Notes: a model not told the origin generated them from the letters alone. Shown: positions 47,838-61,392, counted from the first letter of the stretch. The stretch is DNA of 64,000 bases from Panopea generosa (GCA_029582155.1 CM055898.1:28144745-28208744), one strand, 5' to 3'. Numbers and translations are program-made.

Positions 47838-48700
47838 GTGAGTTTTAGCTCCTTAATGAAAATATGATATGACTATTGTATATATTGTAGTGACAAAATG
47901 AAATGTTTGTTCTACTGACCATTTCGAACATTTCAAATTGCGTGATGACATCAGTGGTGGTCCACCAATGTCCAGTTTCAATTAGCAAGCTGATTTGATT
48001 GTTTCTATTACCATTTTCTACAGGCTGATTATAATATCTGATAAATGTATCCATTGTGCAAATGAAACGCATCTAAGAAATAAATAAGCATACTCGGTTT
48101 TATAGCTGTGAAATAAGGCACTCTGACTTAAGCAGTGTTCTTGCTTCGAGCAAAACCGAACGAGCTGCATGACTTTAAGGAATCATAACCAATAATCTCA
48201 CTGAATCAACACACCTGTATTATTAATTTGGTTCTTTTTTTATCCCACAGGCTAACATAAGCTAGCTTGTGCTCTCAGTGCGACGTCGCTGGCAAGCAGT
48301 CATTATCGCACGCGGCGGCCACACACGCTACTGATATTCCGATTGTGAAATTCATCCCTTCATGTATTAAATACAAATCAAACAATTAAAATGATAATTT
48401 CAGTCCAATTAAGCTATTTCAGTATATTGATAAGAAATAATTATTCAACAAACAGAAGATTTCAGCCAAATTTAGTTAAATGTTAACAAAACATTCACAT
48501 TCAAACTAAGCGAAAGTTTTTTTTTTTGGTTCATTATGAAATATTTATGAATACATATATGTGACGTTGATAGCATTCGTAATATGATAAGCTTGTGGTG
48601 CCAAATTCATTCATGCCGTTTAATGATTTGACAAAGGCTGATGAGCGGGGTTGGGTATAAACATAAGCAAGGTTTAATCGCCTCAGTATCGGTTGTGCCG
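47838..48700 (+). other. Start of 9.3-kb intron
   Basis: Nothing recognised except a strong acceptor-like TTTTTTATCCCACAG at 48,237-48,251. All three frames after it stop within a few codons, so no exon is called. Confidence 0.5.
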
Positions 48701-48707
48701 ATGAACG

Positions 48708-50732
48708 TTTTAATGTGAAAACCTATGTTGTAACATCGTCTGTATGCACTGGCCTTATGTGAAAACCATTATTGTAACATTTTCTGTATGCACTGGCCTA
48801 ATGTGAAAACTCATGTTGTAACATCTTCTGACAGCACTGGCCTAATGTGAAAACCAATGTTGTAACATCTTCTGTATGCACTGGCCTAATGTGAAAACAT
48901 ATGTTGTAACATCTTCTGTATTCACCGGCCTAATGTGAAAACCCATGTTGTAACATCTTCTGTATGCACCGGCCTAATGTGAAAACCTATGTTGTAACAT
49001 CTTTTGTACACACCGGCCTAATTTGAAAACCCATGTTGTAACATTTTATGTATGCACCGGCCTAATGTGAAAACCCATGTTGTAACACCTTCTGTATGCA
49101 CCGGCCTAATGTAAAAACCCACGTTGTAACATCTTCCGTATGCACCGGCCTAATGTGAAAACCCATGTTGTAACATCTTCTGTATGCACCGGCCTAATGT
49201 GAAAACCAATGTTGTAACATCTTCCGTATGCACCGGCCTAATGTGAAAACCCATGTTGTAACATCTCCTGTATGCACCGGCCTAATGGGAAAACCCATGT
49301 TGTAACATCTTCCGTATGCACCGGCCTAATGTGAAAACCCATGTTGGTATATCTTCTGTATGCACTGGCCTAATGTGAAAACCAATGTTGTAACATCTTC
49401 TTTATGCACTGGCCTAATGTGAAAACCCATGTTGTAACATCTTCTGTATGCACTGGCCTAATGTGAAAACCCATGTTGTAACATCTTCTGTATGCACTGG
49501 CCTAATGTGAAAACCCATGTTGTAACATCTTCTGTATACACTGGCTTAATGTGTAAACCCATATTGTAACATCTTCTGTATACACTGGCCTAATGTGAAA
49601 ACCCATGTTGTAACATCTTCTGTATACACTGGCTTAATGTGTAAACCCATATTGTAACATCTTCTGTATACACTGGCCTAATGTGAAAACCCATGTTGTA
49701 ACATCTTCTGTATGCAATGGCCTAATGTGAAAACCCATGTTGTAACATCTTCTGTATGCACTGGCCTAATGTGAAAACCCATGTTGTAACATCTTCTGTA
49801 TGCACCGGCCTAATGTGAAAACCCATGTTGTAACATCTTCTGTATGCACCGGCCTAATGTGAAAACCCATGTTGTAACATCTTCTGTATGCACCGGCTTA
49901 ATGTGAAAACCCATGTTGTAACATCTTCTGTATGCACCGGCCTTATGTGAAAACCCATGTTGTAATATCTTCTATATGTACAGGCTTAATGTGAAAACCA
50001 ATGTTGTAACATCTTTTGTATGCACCGGCCTAATGTGAAAACCCATGTTGTAACATCTTATGTATACACTGGCCTATGTGAAAACCAATGTTGTAACATC
50101 TTCTGTATGCAATGGCCTAATGTGAAAACCCAAGTTGTAACATCTTCTGTATGCACTGGCCTAATGTGAAAACCCATGTTGTAACATCTTCTGTATACAC
50201 TGGCCTAATGTGAAAACTCATGTTTTAACGTCTTCTGTATGCACTGACCTAATGGGAAAACCCATGTTGTAACATCTTCTGTATACACCGGCCTAATGGG
50301 AAAACCTATGTTGTAACATCTTCTGTATGTACCGGCCTAATGTGAAAACCCATGTTGTAACATCTTCTGTATGCACCGGCCTAATGTGAAAACCCATGTT
50401 GTAACATATTCTGTATGCACCGGCCTAATGTGAAAACCCATGTTGTAACATCTTTTGTAAGCACCGGCCTAATGTGAAAACCCATGTTGTAACATCTTTT
50501 GTAAGCACCGGCCTAATGTGAAAACCCATGTTGTAACATCTTCTGTATGCACCGGCCTAATGTGAAAACCCATGTTGTAACATCTTCTGTATGCACTGGC
50601 CTAATGTGAAAACCCATGTTGTAACATCTTCTGTATACACCGACCTAATGTGAAAACCCATGTTGTAACATCTTCTGTATACACCGGCCTAATGTGAAAA
50701 TCCATGTTGTAACATCTTCTGTATACACCGGC
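48708..50732 (+). repeat. 44-bp minisatellite, about 46 copies
   Basis: The unit is approximately CGGCCTAATGTGAAAACCCA, then TGTTGTAACATCTTCTGTAT, then GCAC (44 bp). It is contiguous with no unique spacers. Copies alternate between CACTGGCC and CACCGGCC subtypes in runs. An 88-bp higher-order pair (with CTTAATGTGTAAACCCATAT) is duplicated at about 49,540-49,680. It lies inside the intron between exons B and C. Confidence 0.97.
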
Positions 50733-51029
50733 TTTATTATACTAAGCATGTACATTGTTTAAACGTAATATTTTAAGAGATCATATGGGCATTTTGCAAG
50801 ATACTTATTTACCATACCGGAAATTTAACTATGTACTGTTGCAGTCCTTTAACATATAACATTTGTCTGTGACCAATGAAACATTCAAAGGATTTAATTG
50901 TCGCTGTTTTATTAACGACTTGTGGTGAAACTTAAATCATACAAAAATTTGTCTGAAAGAAAATACACTCTAGACGATGCACAGAATGATTGATTTATAT
51001 TCTTATTTTCTGTTTGTATAGCTTATACC
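50733..51029. other. Short intronic stretch
   Basis: No feature recognised. Confidence 0.5.
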
Positions 51030-51033
51030 AACT

Positions 51034-54000
51034 CGAGGGCTCGGTGCAAGACTATTCTAACTTCATTTTTTTTTCAGAAAATGTTTTTTTGATATTTTTT
51101 GGTTTCAATTCTTTAAATACAAAATCTGTAAAAATATTATAGTTATATTCTAAATATTTTTTAAGTTATTAAAATAATTAAAAAATAATCTATCTTGGAA
51201 TGATAATTTTCTCAGCGCAAGTCTATTCTAACATAAGTTAAAATAGTATTGCAATCTTTTTTCAAATTTTAGAAGTAATTTTCTCAGTGCAAGACTATTC
51301 TAACTTGAGTTAGAATTGTCTTGTTATCTTTTTTTAAACTTAAGAAGTAATTTGTTTTAATGCAAAACTATTCTAACTCAAATAAGAATAATTTTACACA
51401 TCAATTACATTTGAAAATTCTATATTTGAAGAACAGAACTATTATTTTTTTAATTGATGACATCATAATTTCATTTTGTGATGTCATTGTCATTTTTTAA
51501 ATATTTGTACATAATTTGGGAGATGTTAGAGACAGTTTAGATAGATAAGATATAACTGTCATTGATTATGTGAAATTTTATAGCTTTTGTTTATATTTTT
51601 CAATTGAAACCCACTGTTTCCCAAACTGGAGCCTAACAATTTCATGAAAATGCATTCTTGCAAAATCATTTGTGAAAATATAAAGTTATAATCATTTGTG
51701 AGAGTTTGCCTCAATCCCAATTGCACCAAATGAAAGAGATCTGTATTGGCGTCACACTGTCTACCACAGCAGATATATGGGTTTTAGGGGCTAATAATAG
51801 TAAGTTAAGCCTGATCTTATTTTATAAATAATGACTATTGGTTCATTGACTTGAAAATAAATAACAGTATAGTTTTATATAGGATTTCTCTGCAAGAGAA
51901 GACTGAAACCTTTAAGGTTATGAATAACTTGATAAGAATCTGGCCAGAATATGACATATTGTCTATCAAACCTTTGTTTAAGGTCTTAAAGCAGTCTAAA
52001 TTCTGGAAAAGGAAAAAAATGATACCAATTTATATACACTCAATTTCCATGTTTCCCCTTCATTTAATCTCCAGCTAAGTAATTTTTTACTATGAAATTG
52101 TCATTTGTCTGCATGTCTGCTCACCCATTTGTTAATGCCATGACAATACAGTGTCCAGCCTGTATAAACCATCTCACATTACCATGCAAACTATTCAAAT
52201 TTTTTAGCTACATCTATTATTCCAGGATATGTTTTGCGCAAATTCCAAATACTTAACTTCAATGTTGAAAAAACAAATCACTTTAATGTACTGAAATGGG
52301 CAAAAGACAATGTTTATAATTTCATGTCTGTCACAAATTTGTAACCACTTTGAATAATTTTGTGAAATTTTCAAAGCTTCGTTTATACCCTCTTTTAACA
52401 AGGCTTTATGTCTTCATTGAATATCAATTGAATTATTTCTCTTATGTTGGCTCAGTCGTTAATGCATTTTACTGTATATCCATGGGGTTGGAAGATTAGA
52501 TCACTGTCCAGCCATAATCTCTGTGATGATTGTCCAAGAATTTTGATCTTTTGGGACTGTGACACCTTTGAATCTGTTGGGAAGTGATCAGTGACTTGCA
52601 TAGAATGAATTTTGTATGTCATATTGTAGCTGTCATTCAGTTGCCTTTTCATAAATCCTAACACACTGATATTTTTTTCACAGGTAGGTTTTTTATTAGC
52701 AAAAATGCAATTTGTATCTCGATGTATCTGAATTATCAATTTAGAGTAATAGTCCAAAATAATGTATCACAGACAGGGCTTTCCCTTTTAAAGACTCTTA
52801 TAAGAGTTATAAGAGACTGATTAATATTAAACACACTGTTACTATTGGTTATAGAGCTAATCAATTCCAAAAACATGAAGTTTTATATTGACTCTGAAAC
52901 GTATTTCCAATTATCATTCTGGTCCCTTAAATGGTAAATAATAAAGGTACATTCTGAAAACCGTGAAGCACCTTTTTTTAGTTTTAAACAAAAACAAAGA
53001 AATATATTTTCACAATAAGATGAATATTTTAAATGATACACATGAACAGTTTTAAAATAATATTCTAACTAAAGTATTTGGTCACATATTTCAGATATAT
53101 CAAATTATGGTATAGGAAGTATATTTGATATGCCATAGATGATGCATTAAATTCCCTGAAAATGGTTTGTGCTGAAGCAATTATGAAACTAGATAGTTGT
53201 TATCAGGTTTTTTACTTTGAGATCATAACTTTGGATGTTGTGTTCTGATGATATAGGATTATTGACTAGCACACTGCACATGTTTAAAAGGTATGCTTGA
53301 TAGTGGAACATTGTGTGTAAGTTTCTTTAGAAAATCAGTGAGTATGAATGGATAAGTTTGGCTTTCATGGCATACCACTACACACAAAGGTTAAATGACA
53401 CCAAAAAAGAAGATACCAAAGTCACTCTCCATGCACAAAACAACTAATTAAAGTACATCAACAAATGTATGCAGAATGAATCTTAAACATTGACACATGC
53501 ATAACGGCAGAGTTTCGGTAAATTCTATCAATATTTAATGTATAAATGCTTCTAATGTCATGCATGAGCTCTAGTGGTCCTATTATTGTCATCATTATTG
53601 ACACCCTGGAATCACACATGGGTACCACGTATATGAACAAAATATGATATAATGGACACGACACCACTTTGTTATCTGAAAATAGCACAAAAACTCTGGA
53701 CACCATTGTATCCATTGAGCCTGAATTAAGCATGTGATCGTAGACTGATCTAGTGACAGTGATAATGTACCAGTAATTTTGTTTGAAAACTTTATATAAA
53801 TTATGATATTTTAGAACCTGATGACTAGGTTTCAGATACATATATATAGTTTGTGACCTGAATATAAACTCACTTCATTTGAAAGAAAACTAAATCCATG
53901 ATGATGATTTTTATGTATACACATTGAGAAAATCAGATTCAAAAGGGTATAAAAACAGTTCTGGTTAAAGCAAGAGAACAAAAACAAGTAGACCAAGATT

Positions 54001-55969
54001 GAAAAAATGCTGTTAAGACTGAATGTAGGTATGACAGATGGTAGGAAAGACCGGGTAGGCGGTAATACCATTGTGGGTGAAGATACTACAAGTGGTGGTA
54101 ATCACATTATAAATGATGAAATTACTGTAGATGTGGATGGTGGCAGTATCGTATGTGGTAATTTTCTGAGTGACAATTGCTTGGTAAGCAGTGATGGTAG
54201 GGTAAAAGGTGACAGTTTGGTAGCTAGTTAGTAATCACATAATGAGTGGTGGTGATACAGTAGGTTGCGTTGGTTATAAAGGTATCGCAGATACTGAGGA
54301 CATTGTTGGTGTTGGTAATTCAAGTGATAGCAGTAGGCAATGGTATTGTAGGTTGTGGAGTATGGTTAGTTGTGATACTTTTGTTGATGGTAATTGCTTA
54401 GAAGGTAGTATATGACACTATTGTAAGGGATAGTACTGTGGATGAGAAGGGTTAGTTTGCAATAAAGGTAAGATAAGGCTTGGTGGTATGACAGGTAACA
54501 TGTAATGAGGTCATGGTAAGTTTTGATAGAAAGGTAGGTAGATGTGACGGTAATGTGGGTGGTGAATGTACTGTGCATATGTAATGAAGGAGGGGTTGGG
54601 GTGACAATATGGTTAATGATGAAAGTATAGTAAATTGTGACAGTAGAGTAGGTGGTGGCAGTGTGATAGGTGATGAATTTACAGTCACTGGTAATGGTAG
54701 CGTAAGTGGTGGTTGTATAATAGTTGGCAATGCTATTGTGAATGATGATGGAACTGTAGATGGTAATGGTAATGTAGGTGGTGGCAGTTTCATGGGTAGT
54801 GACAATAAGGTATGTGATGATGCCAGTGAATATAGTAGGGTAGGTGGTGACAGTATTGTGGGTGGTTATATGGTACATCAGTAGTGATTTCATGGTAGAT
54901 GGTGGCAGTGTGTAAGGTTGTGATGGTACAATCAGTGGTAATGGTAGTTGTATCATAGTAGGCGATGCTGTTGTGATGAAACTGTAGGTTGAAATGGTTG
55001 GGTAGATCACGGCAGTATGCTAATTTGCGACCATATAGTGTTGACGATATAGTCATATGGTACATGGTCTTGATAGATTAGGTGGTGCCACAAAAGTAAA
55101 AGCATGCTCATCTTCAGAGCTTTTATACAGGGTATTAGGAAGCCTTCAGGGAAATAACAGGTGATTGTCAGTGGAAATTGGGATTTTTTAAGGTTTTACC
55201 AAACTGGAAAATAAAGTGCAGCACTGTTAAGATAATGTTCAAAGATTAATCATCAGATATTACAACAATATTACATATCCTGAGTTTTTTTTATCCCCTA
55301 ATGTAAGAATAATTTCCCTCAAAATAATTTGTTTTTCATTTGGGGAAAAAATGTTTGAATTGTGAAGTAGCTGAATTTTTATCTCCACTTAATGAGGTAC
55401 AACAGTCCTGATCTTAAGGCCTGTTTAGAATCAAACATAAATAGTACAATGGATAATAATACCCTGCAGTTTTATTTGCTATTTTATGCACCCATTTTAA
55501 CTCAACAAGTGTCAATTTGGATAAAAAAAATGATAATATCTGATTTAGGTAATAATTTTGAATTATAAAAAGTAAACAAACATTTGTATATATATATGTC
55601 TTGATATCTATTTTACAAGCATTATAATTCAAGTTAGAATACTTTTGCATCAAAAAAATATCGCATTAAGAAAAAAACATAATCGCAAGACTATTCTGTA
55701 ACTTATGTTATAATAATCTTGCATAACAATTGCTGTAGAATAAGATATTTTTAATTGCAAAACTATTCTAACTTGATAAATGTGTAATAAAATCAAATTT
55801 CATTACATTTGATGACATACTGATGTTCTTGTTTATGTATATGGTGTTTTAAGATGTGTACATGAAAAGACAATTTTATAAAGCCAATATTGAAACTAAA
55901 AAAAATTTTTTTCCACCTCCTCTAAATTTTCTGAAATTTCAGTTAGAATAGTCTTGCGTCGAGCCCTCG
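51034..55969. mobile_element. 4.94-kb TIR element with 4-bp target duplication
   Basis: The ends are CGAGGGCTCGGTGCAAGACT then ATTCTAACT (51,034), and the inverted CGAGGGCTCGACGCAAGACT then ATTCTAACT (ending 55,969): 27 of 29 identical, flanked by AACT on both sides (51,030-51,033; 55,970-55,973). The motif GCAAGACTATTCTAACT recurs subterminally near 51,222, 51,283 and 51,360, and near 55,634, 55,683 and 55,757, in both orientations, as expected of transposase-binding subterminal repeats. No transposase domain is recognised in the interior, so it is probably non-autonomous. ORFs of 75-127 codons inside show no known motif. A decayed tRNA-like SINE sits at about 52,445-52,610. Confidence 0.75.
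54000..55080. repeat. Cryptically simple GTGGTAATG-rich region
   Basis: Long purine/G+T-biased degenerate trinucleotide-like repetition (GGTGGTAATGGTAG, GGTGGTGGCAGTGT). Its near-threefold periodicity keeps several frames open on both strands, producing a 214-codon minus-strand ORF (Thr/Pro/Ser/Tyr rich) and Gly/Val/Asp-rich plus-strand ORFs. I regard these as by-products, not genes. Confidence 0.65.
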
Positions 55970-55973
55970 AACT

Positions 55974-57144
55974 AGCGTTGATATGTATTGGTAGAATAGC
56001 AAATAATCTAACGTAGGGTACATCTTATTATAACAAATCTGGGGTTGGGGGCTGATCGGGGTTGGAACGATACTATTATAGTATCTAACATTTCAGAAGC
56101 TAAGGAATGTTAATGCATTGGTGATTTTTGAACGCAAACAGCTGGTGAAAATGCTATTACGTGTTCCTCCTGGCGTATTCTGCGATCCAATTTCATTCAT
56201 TATTTCAAGGGTCATGCACAATTATGTAAATGAGACGCAAATTCAAATTGTTTTGGATGCCGTTGTTTTTTTATACGTCTAACTCAGACCTAAACTATAT
56301 TTTAGAAACGGCGTCATTTCCACACTTATTTATTCCCAATACTAAGTGGACTTCGAATACATTAACAAAGTAACTCGAAAGGATCTACTTGGCGGTCAAA
56401 TCCGGAGGTACTCCCAATATCGCTGATGACACCAAAATGGTTCGTAGGGGCTATGCTTTCTTGCTACAGAATAAAGCAAAGCATATTCTGCAATAAGGCA
56501 TCACTTGTGTTGAAATGATTGGTATAGCATTTAATAAATGCATGTATTTATTAGCATTTACGGATTTATTTTATATATAACAAAGAACAAAATTCAACTA
56601 TGTAGTGAGGCCTTTAAGTTATTCGACCGCAAAAGTAATTACATATGTTCAATCTTTTTCTAAATATTAAGAAAATGTCATTTCCGTAGAGAGAACATAA
56701 GATTGACACAAATGGAACATCGTGAAATCCATCACAATACAGCTGTGGATACGTATGTCAGTTTAAAACTTCTTGTTTATAACATGGTTTCATTTCTGCT
56801 TTTCCAGAAGTCATCCATCTGAGATCCATTTCTAACGCAGATTATCCATGTGTACAATAGTTGTTACTACAGTTGCATGCTGATTCAGCGGATTTAAACC
56901 AATTATCTTATTTCTGGCACGAATATTACCTTTAAAGATATAAAACTGTGGAATTTCTTATATAATGATACATGAATATGCAATTGATAATTATATACTG
57001 TTGCTTTATGGGTACAAAATCACTTCTGATTATTTTGTACTCCGGAATTATATAATATTATGATTTTATCGCCACAGTTTGTCAATTTGGTGCCTAAATA
57101 ATCTTTCAAATAAAACATCAAGTAATGGTTTTCCACATACCCAG
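55974..57144. other. Intronic stretch, nothing recognised
   Basis: No ORF, repeat or additional exon could be supported. Confidence 0.5.
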
Positions 57145-57224
57145 GAAACAAACACAACAGCGTTTACAACAGCTCAGAGCTTACGTCGAAGTCAATCACA
57201 GTCAATGTCGGGTGTGCACAAAAT
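57145..57224 (+). CDS. Candidate exon C of the host gene
   Basis: An 80-nt segment between CACATACCCAG and the donor GTAAGT. In the phase required by exon B it encodes 26 codons (first GNKHNSVYNSSELTSKSI, with an NSS glycosylation sequon) and ends at a codon boundary. All three frames are open over this short span, so phase agreement is weaker evidence than for A and B. A 38-codon ORF in another frame starts upstream at 57,125. The exon depends on a 9.3-kb intron. Confidence 0.45.
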
Positions 57225-58125
57225 GTAAGTCATGAAATATAGATAACCTTTTTGACGACAAAAAAAACAAGCAACAATAAACTTAATAGTTTTCGACTAG
57301 TAACGCGAAAATATAACTAAGACGAAATGTAAATACATTAACTATTTTATTTGTTTTGTATTAAATCTCTTATTGCGTACAAGTCTATAAAGACAAAGCA
57401 ATATCATTTATTTAACGAAATCGTTTCTGCTTTTTAACCATTTGCTGATCCTTTTGGGACGAGTGTAACTGAAACTATCTTTACTGGAACAGAATTTATG
57501 TTTTGTATGACATTCAGTCTAGTTTAGACGATATTTTACGATATGAAAAGTAAAAAGTACACCAACTAGATATACCTGGGTAATAATAAAGATTTTTACA
57601 TAAGGAGAGTTTTACAATGATATGATATTTTGAAGGAAAGAGACCACTAACGGACGTATTTAATGGTAGCATATGTGGTCCTTGTTGCCATTTCGCTGAC
57701 AAATGCTTAGTTAATATATGTGATCAAGTAGGATGCGTCTTTAGTTTGATCTGTAAGTTGCAATGTAAATATATTACAAGTGGTAAGTATATTGAAAAAG
57801 AAAAGATTTTCACTTATCGTTCTGTAGGCTCTTGATATAAGCTTAGCAAATTTGTTCAAATAGAATAATACACAAGCCGATGCTAGGGGACATATGGGGA
57901 AAGTTTAATACCTCTAATGGACAGACTCAATAAAATCGAGTCCGCCATTTTTTTTCTTGAACGCGTTTTGTGCTTTCTATGGATGATTAAGTTAGATTGT
58001 ATGTATTATATTCACTAATGTTTCAGATGGACATGTGTAAGCTATAGTTGAGATGATCTTCTGTTTCAACAGTAGTTTATCAATGTTTTACATATGCAAT
58101 ATATGCCCTACCTTTAAATCGTATG
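57225..58125. other. Intronic stretch with a fragment of the host unit
   Basis: About 57,905-57,965 (CTCAATAAAATCGAGTCCGC) matches the segment at 44,938 and related places in the tandem units. Nothing else is seen. Confidence 0.5.
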
Positions 58126-58470
58126 TTTATCTACCAGTTCTTGTAAATGGATCTGTAGTCTTGTACCAGCACACATAGTTGGATATCCTTTCACATTCTA
58201 AGTTGTTCATTTTTTTTTAAATATACAATATCAGCTATGCACTTACTTCACATCATAGGGCAATATATCGGTACCAGTTCATGAAAATGGACTTATAGTT
58301 GAAATAATCTTGTACCAGCATGCACAGTTGATATCCTTTCACATTCTATATTGTGACAATGTTTTACACATATATGTACAATATATGCACAAACTATACA
58401 TCATAGGGTTATATAACGATGACAGTTCATGAAAATGGATCTATAGATGAAATATGAAAAAAATATATAT
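58126..58470 (+). repeat. About 180-bp tandem repeat, 2 copies plus partial
   Basis: The phrases CAGTTCATGAAAATGGA, CTTGTACCAGCA and GATATCCTTTCACATTCTA recur near 58,135, 58,275 and 58,427. Confidence 0.7.
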
Positions 58471-58559
58471 ATTTTTTGAAGGATTGAAAGATTATATATG
58501 AACTCCAGGCCTTCAAAATTGGTAGAAAAAATATTTTTTTAAGTTTTCCTTCTATAACA

Positions 58560-59030
58560 CTATGTAAAATATTTTACCCATTAGGACGGATCAATTTTGC
58601 ACCCAGGGTCATAGTTTTGAACAAAATTGAGAGAGGACCGCAAACTGACCCTATTTGTAAAACATCTAAGCTCAAGGCTTTGTACGACAAAAATTAACCT
58701 GCTAAAAACTCTCAACACAATTTCTAAGTTTAAAAGTGCAACCATTCGGCCACAATGTAATCAAAAAGAGTTATGGTTCTTGTCTCTATGAATGTCGTAG
58801 ATGACGCTGAACGCACATGTGAAGTTTCATTCATGTCAAATGATAAGTTGATATATTGAAATATTTAACTCAAAAACTTTAATCTACTAAAAAAACTCTC
58901 ATCGAATTTTCTAAGTTTAAAGGGGCAATAATTCTGTCACAGGGCAATCAAGAGTTATGATTCTTGTCTCTGAGTTTCTTAGATGACGTTGAACACAATG
59001 GAAAGTTCCATTCATATCAAATATTTTTAA
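58560..59030 (+). repeat. Two tandem copies of a dispersed mollusc-type repeat
   Basis: TAATCAAAAAGAGTTATGGTTCTTGTCTCT (about 58,757) and GCAATCAAGAGTTATGATTCTTGTCTCT (about 58,944) head two copies of about 190 bp. Both have a GATGACG...GAA...AAGTTTCATTCATGTCAAAT core, similar to the 28.3-28.5 kb repeat. Confidence 0.65.
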
Positions 59031-59039
59031 CAGTAGGTA

Positions 59040-59330
59040 TAAAAGTTTGCGAGGTTGGCGATAAGCCAGTTGCATGCTCCTCAGTGGCCTTTTTGTTACT
59101 ATCAGTTCACTCGCGGTTAAGCTTGTCAAAACTTTTTCTGTATGTGTGTATTTTACTGATTGTGTTTGTTCTATATATTATTTATGTTTAAGTTGTCGTG
59201 GTGGACATATAATTCAAATGCTCTATTTCCTGTTGGACATATATTTCCTTACGCTTGGTGCACAATATAATGTTCAATGTAAACAATGCATTTTTACAAA
59301 TTATGAAATAATTCTATAAGAAATGTCACT
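59040..59330 (+). repeat. Host repeat block X, fragment 3
   Basis: TTTGCGAGGTTGGCGATAAG and the segment through TGTGTTTGTTCTATATATT match 13,100-13,210. The following TTGGACATA...TTGGTGCACAATATAATGTT matches 40,105-40,150. Confidence 0.65.
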
Positions 59331-60437
59331 GGTAAGTGTCACATGCCCTCCCAGAGGGTCCGTTATAATAACGATATATTTTATAATAGGTATGGATTTA
59401 AATGTATCAATGGATATCAAGAGTAATGGACTGATGATTCAGAGTAGAAACGCAATTTCATGCTTTTTACTTAGAGTGTGACCTTGACCTTTGTGTGCTC
59501 TTGACCTTGACATCTGATAAAATATACATATGAGCTCTAAGCTTACTTCGTCATTGAGCTAAAATTATATAATAGTATACACTTACAATCAGTTAACAGT
59601 TAACCTTGGAGCTTCAATGTATTTAATAGTCGGCAACGTTATGACGAACGACGAAAGAAAAAAATCATCAGAATAATGCATTTCAACTATTTTACCGAGT
59701 GTTGGCCTATGTTTGCTCGTTTTACTTAAATAGCCTGTTATAAAAGCGATATGACTGAATAGTATTAATTAATGTATTGCTTGTGTTATAAGTACGTATA
59801 AAGTAGCCTTAGTGAAATAATTGTTTACACGAGAACCACTTAATTATAAATTATCAATCTTTATCCGTACTTAATGCATTTAATTAATTTAAGTAGTCTT
59901 GAATTCAATAAAAGAAGATAGATGTTATTTCTATTGGAAAGTTTGTCGATTGATTTTTATGTATTTAGTTTGTAAATTATTCGACAATTTTAAGCGTTTA
60001 ATCAGTATAAATCAATGGGAAATAGGGCTATTACAAACACTTCATTTTTATTCTAAAAATCTAACAAACGGACGTTTACACAGGGATATATTAAAACAAA
60101 TATAAAACGTAAATTGCAATACTCAGCTTGTTTTAATATTATCAATATTTACCCTGCGAGATCTGCAGGTTTTAATCCCATCACTGTGTCGATCCTAAGT
60201 ACATTTAGGTAACTGTACTAAAGACTTTGTCAATGGTGAACCTTCTGCCCGCAGACGTTCCTTTATACATTTAATATCAAATGTTAATAATACTATTGTG
60301 TATAACTAGCTGATGCATTTATTTGATATTTATTCTTTGATCAACCATCTTCACTGATAAAGTTTGATATATTACTATGGTTTAGCGGACAGCACATTTG
60401 GAACTACTCTTTTATTTGTTTTAAGGTTACTTTAGGC

Positions 60438-60637
60438 TCTCACAGAATCTGATATCTCCCGAAACAGGTCTATTAACCACTAATGAAAAAGCAGGGAATT
60501 CTATGCCTGTCCCACAGTTCGAAGCAATTGAACTCTTACTAAACGGTGACGTCATTCAAATTTTCAGTTGAAGCAACTGACAAATTAAATCAAATGTGGC
60601 TTTCCCAATATTGCTATTTAACGGGAGAGCTAGGTCC
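60438..60637 (+). mobile_element. MITE copy c
   Basis: It has CTGATATCTCCCGAAACAGG at the left, ATTTAACGGGAGAGCTAGGT at the right, and a shared interior GCAGGGAATTCTATGCCTGT. Same orientation as copy b. Confidence 0.7.
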
Positions 60638-61244
60638 GTACTTCAAACTTGAGTTATATATATGTGTGTGTGTAAATCTTAATAAAACTGATAATTGCAC
60701 TATGAAAAGTTATGCGTTTTAGCCGTGCTTTATGTCAAATGCTTAACCTACTTATGTCTGCATGGTCAAGTTTCGTTGTCATGATCACCATTTAAAGGTT
60801 CATACACGCAAGGAACTACTTTTTTATTCTTCGAATCTTATTTTTATACATGTCTTTTGTATATTCAACAAATCAAACAATAAAAACATTTATTGTGAAA
60901 TGTATTATATAATTTGTTTGCATCAAATAAACTTAACGCGTATGTATAATTATTATAAGCCAGCTATCAGTACCCTAGTAGTTTGATTATTGGTAGAAAC
61001 AATTTTAATCAGAAGCATGGTAGGAGAAGACGTTTCCTCTTTGATTGTGTGATTAACAAAAGGACAGGGGATTCAATGAAGGCGAGTTTGTCCTAAAGTC
61101 TAAAACGGACAGATGCACCGGACAAGTGTTTTGCCGAACTCTTTGTTATAATTGACTTCTGCAATGTTCTTGTTACTCCCGTTGTTGGATAATATTGTGA
61201 AGTTTTATTCCGCAGAAAATGTTCGCAGAAAATAGTCCAAATGG

Positions 61245-61392
61245 TGGCCAAAGTGTCGAGCTTTATCCGAGTTCTATATCACGGTTAACCGACGTGGCCG
61301 AGGTTTATCCGAGTTCTATATCACAGTTAGCCGACGTGGCCGAGCTTTATCCGAGTTGGTCTATTTCACGGTAGGCCGACGTGGCCGAGCGT
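61245..61392 (+). repeat. About 42-bp tandem repeat, 3 copies
   Basis: CCGACGTGGCCGAGCTTTAT then CCGAGTTCTATATCACGGTTA recurs three times and ends in a partial copy. It is GC-richer than its surroundings. Confidence 0.85.

Noticed and set aside
48237-48300. Strong splice acceptor suggesting an exon at 48,252
   Set aside because: All three frames stop within a few codons, including the phase required by exon B.
48708-50732. CRISPR-like regular repeat array
   Set aside because: The 44-bp units are directly contiguous with no unique spacers, and the setting is a eukaryotic intron. It is a minisatellite.
54366-55010. 214-codon minus-strand ORF and overlapping plus-strand ORFs
   Set aside because: Open on both strands because of a degenerate trinucleotide-like repeat; no domain or splice support.
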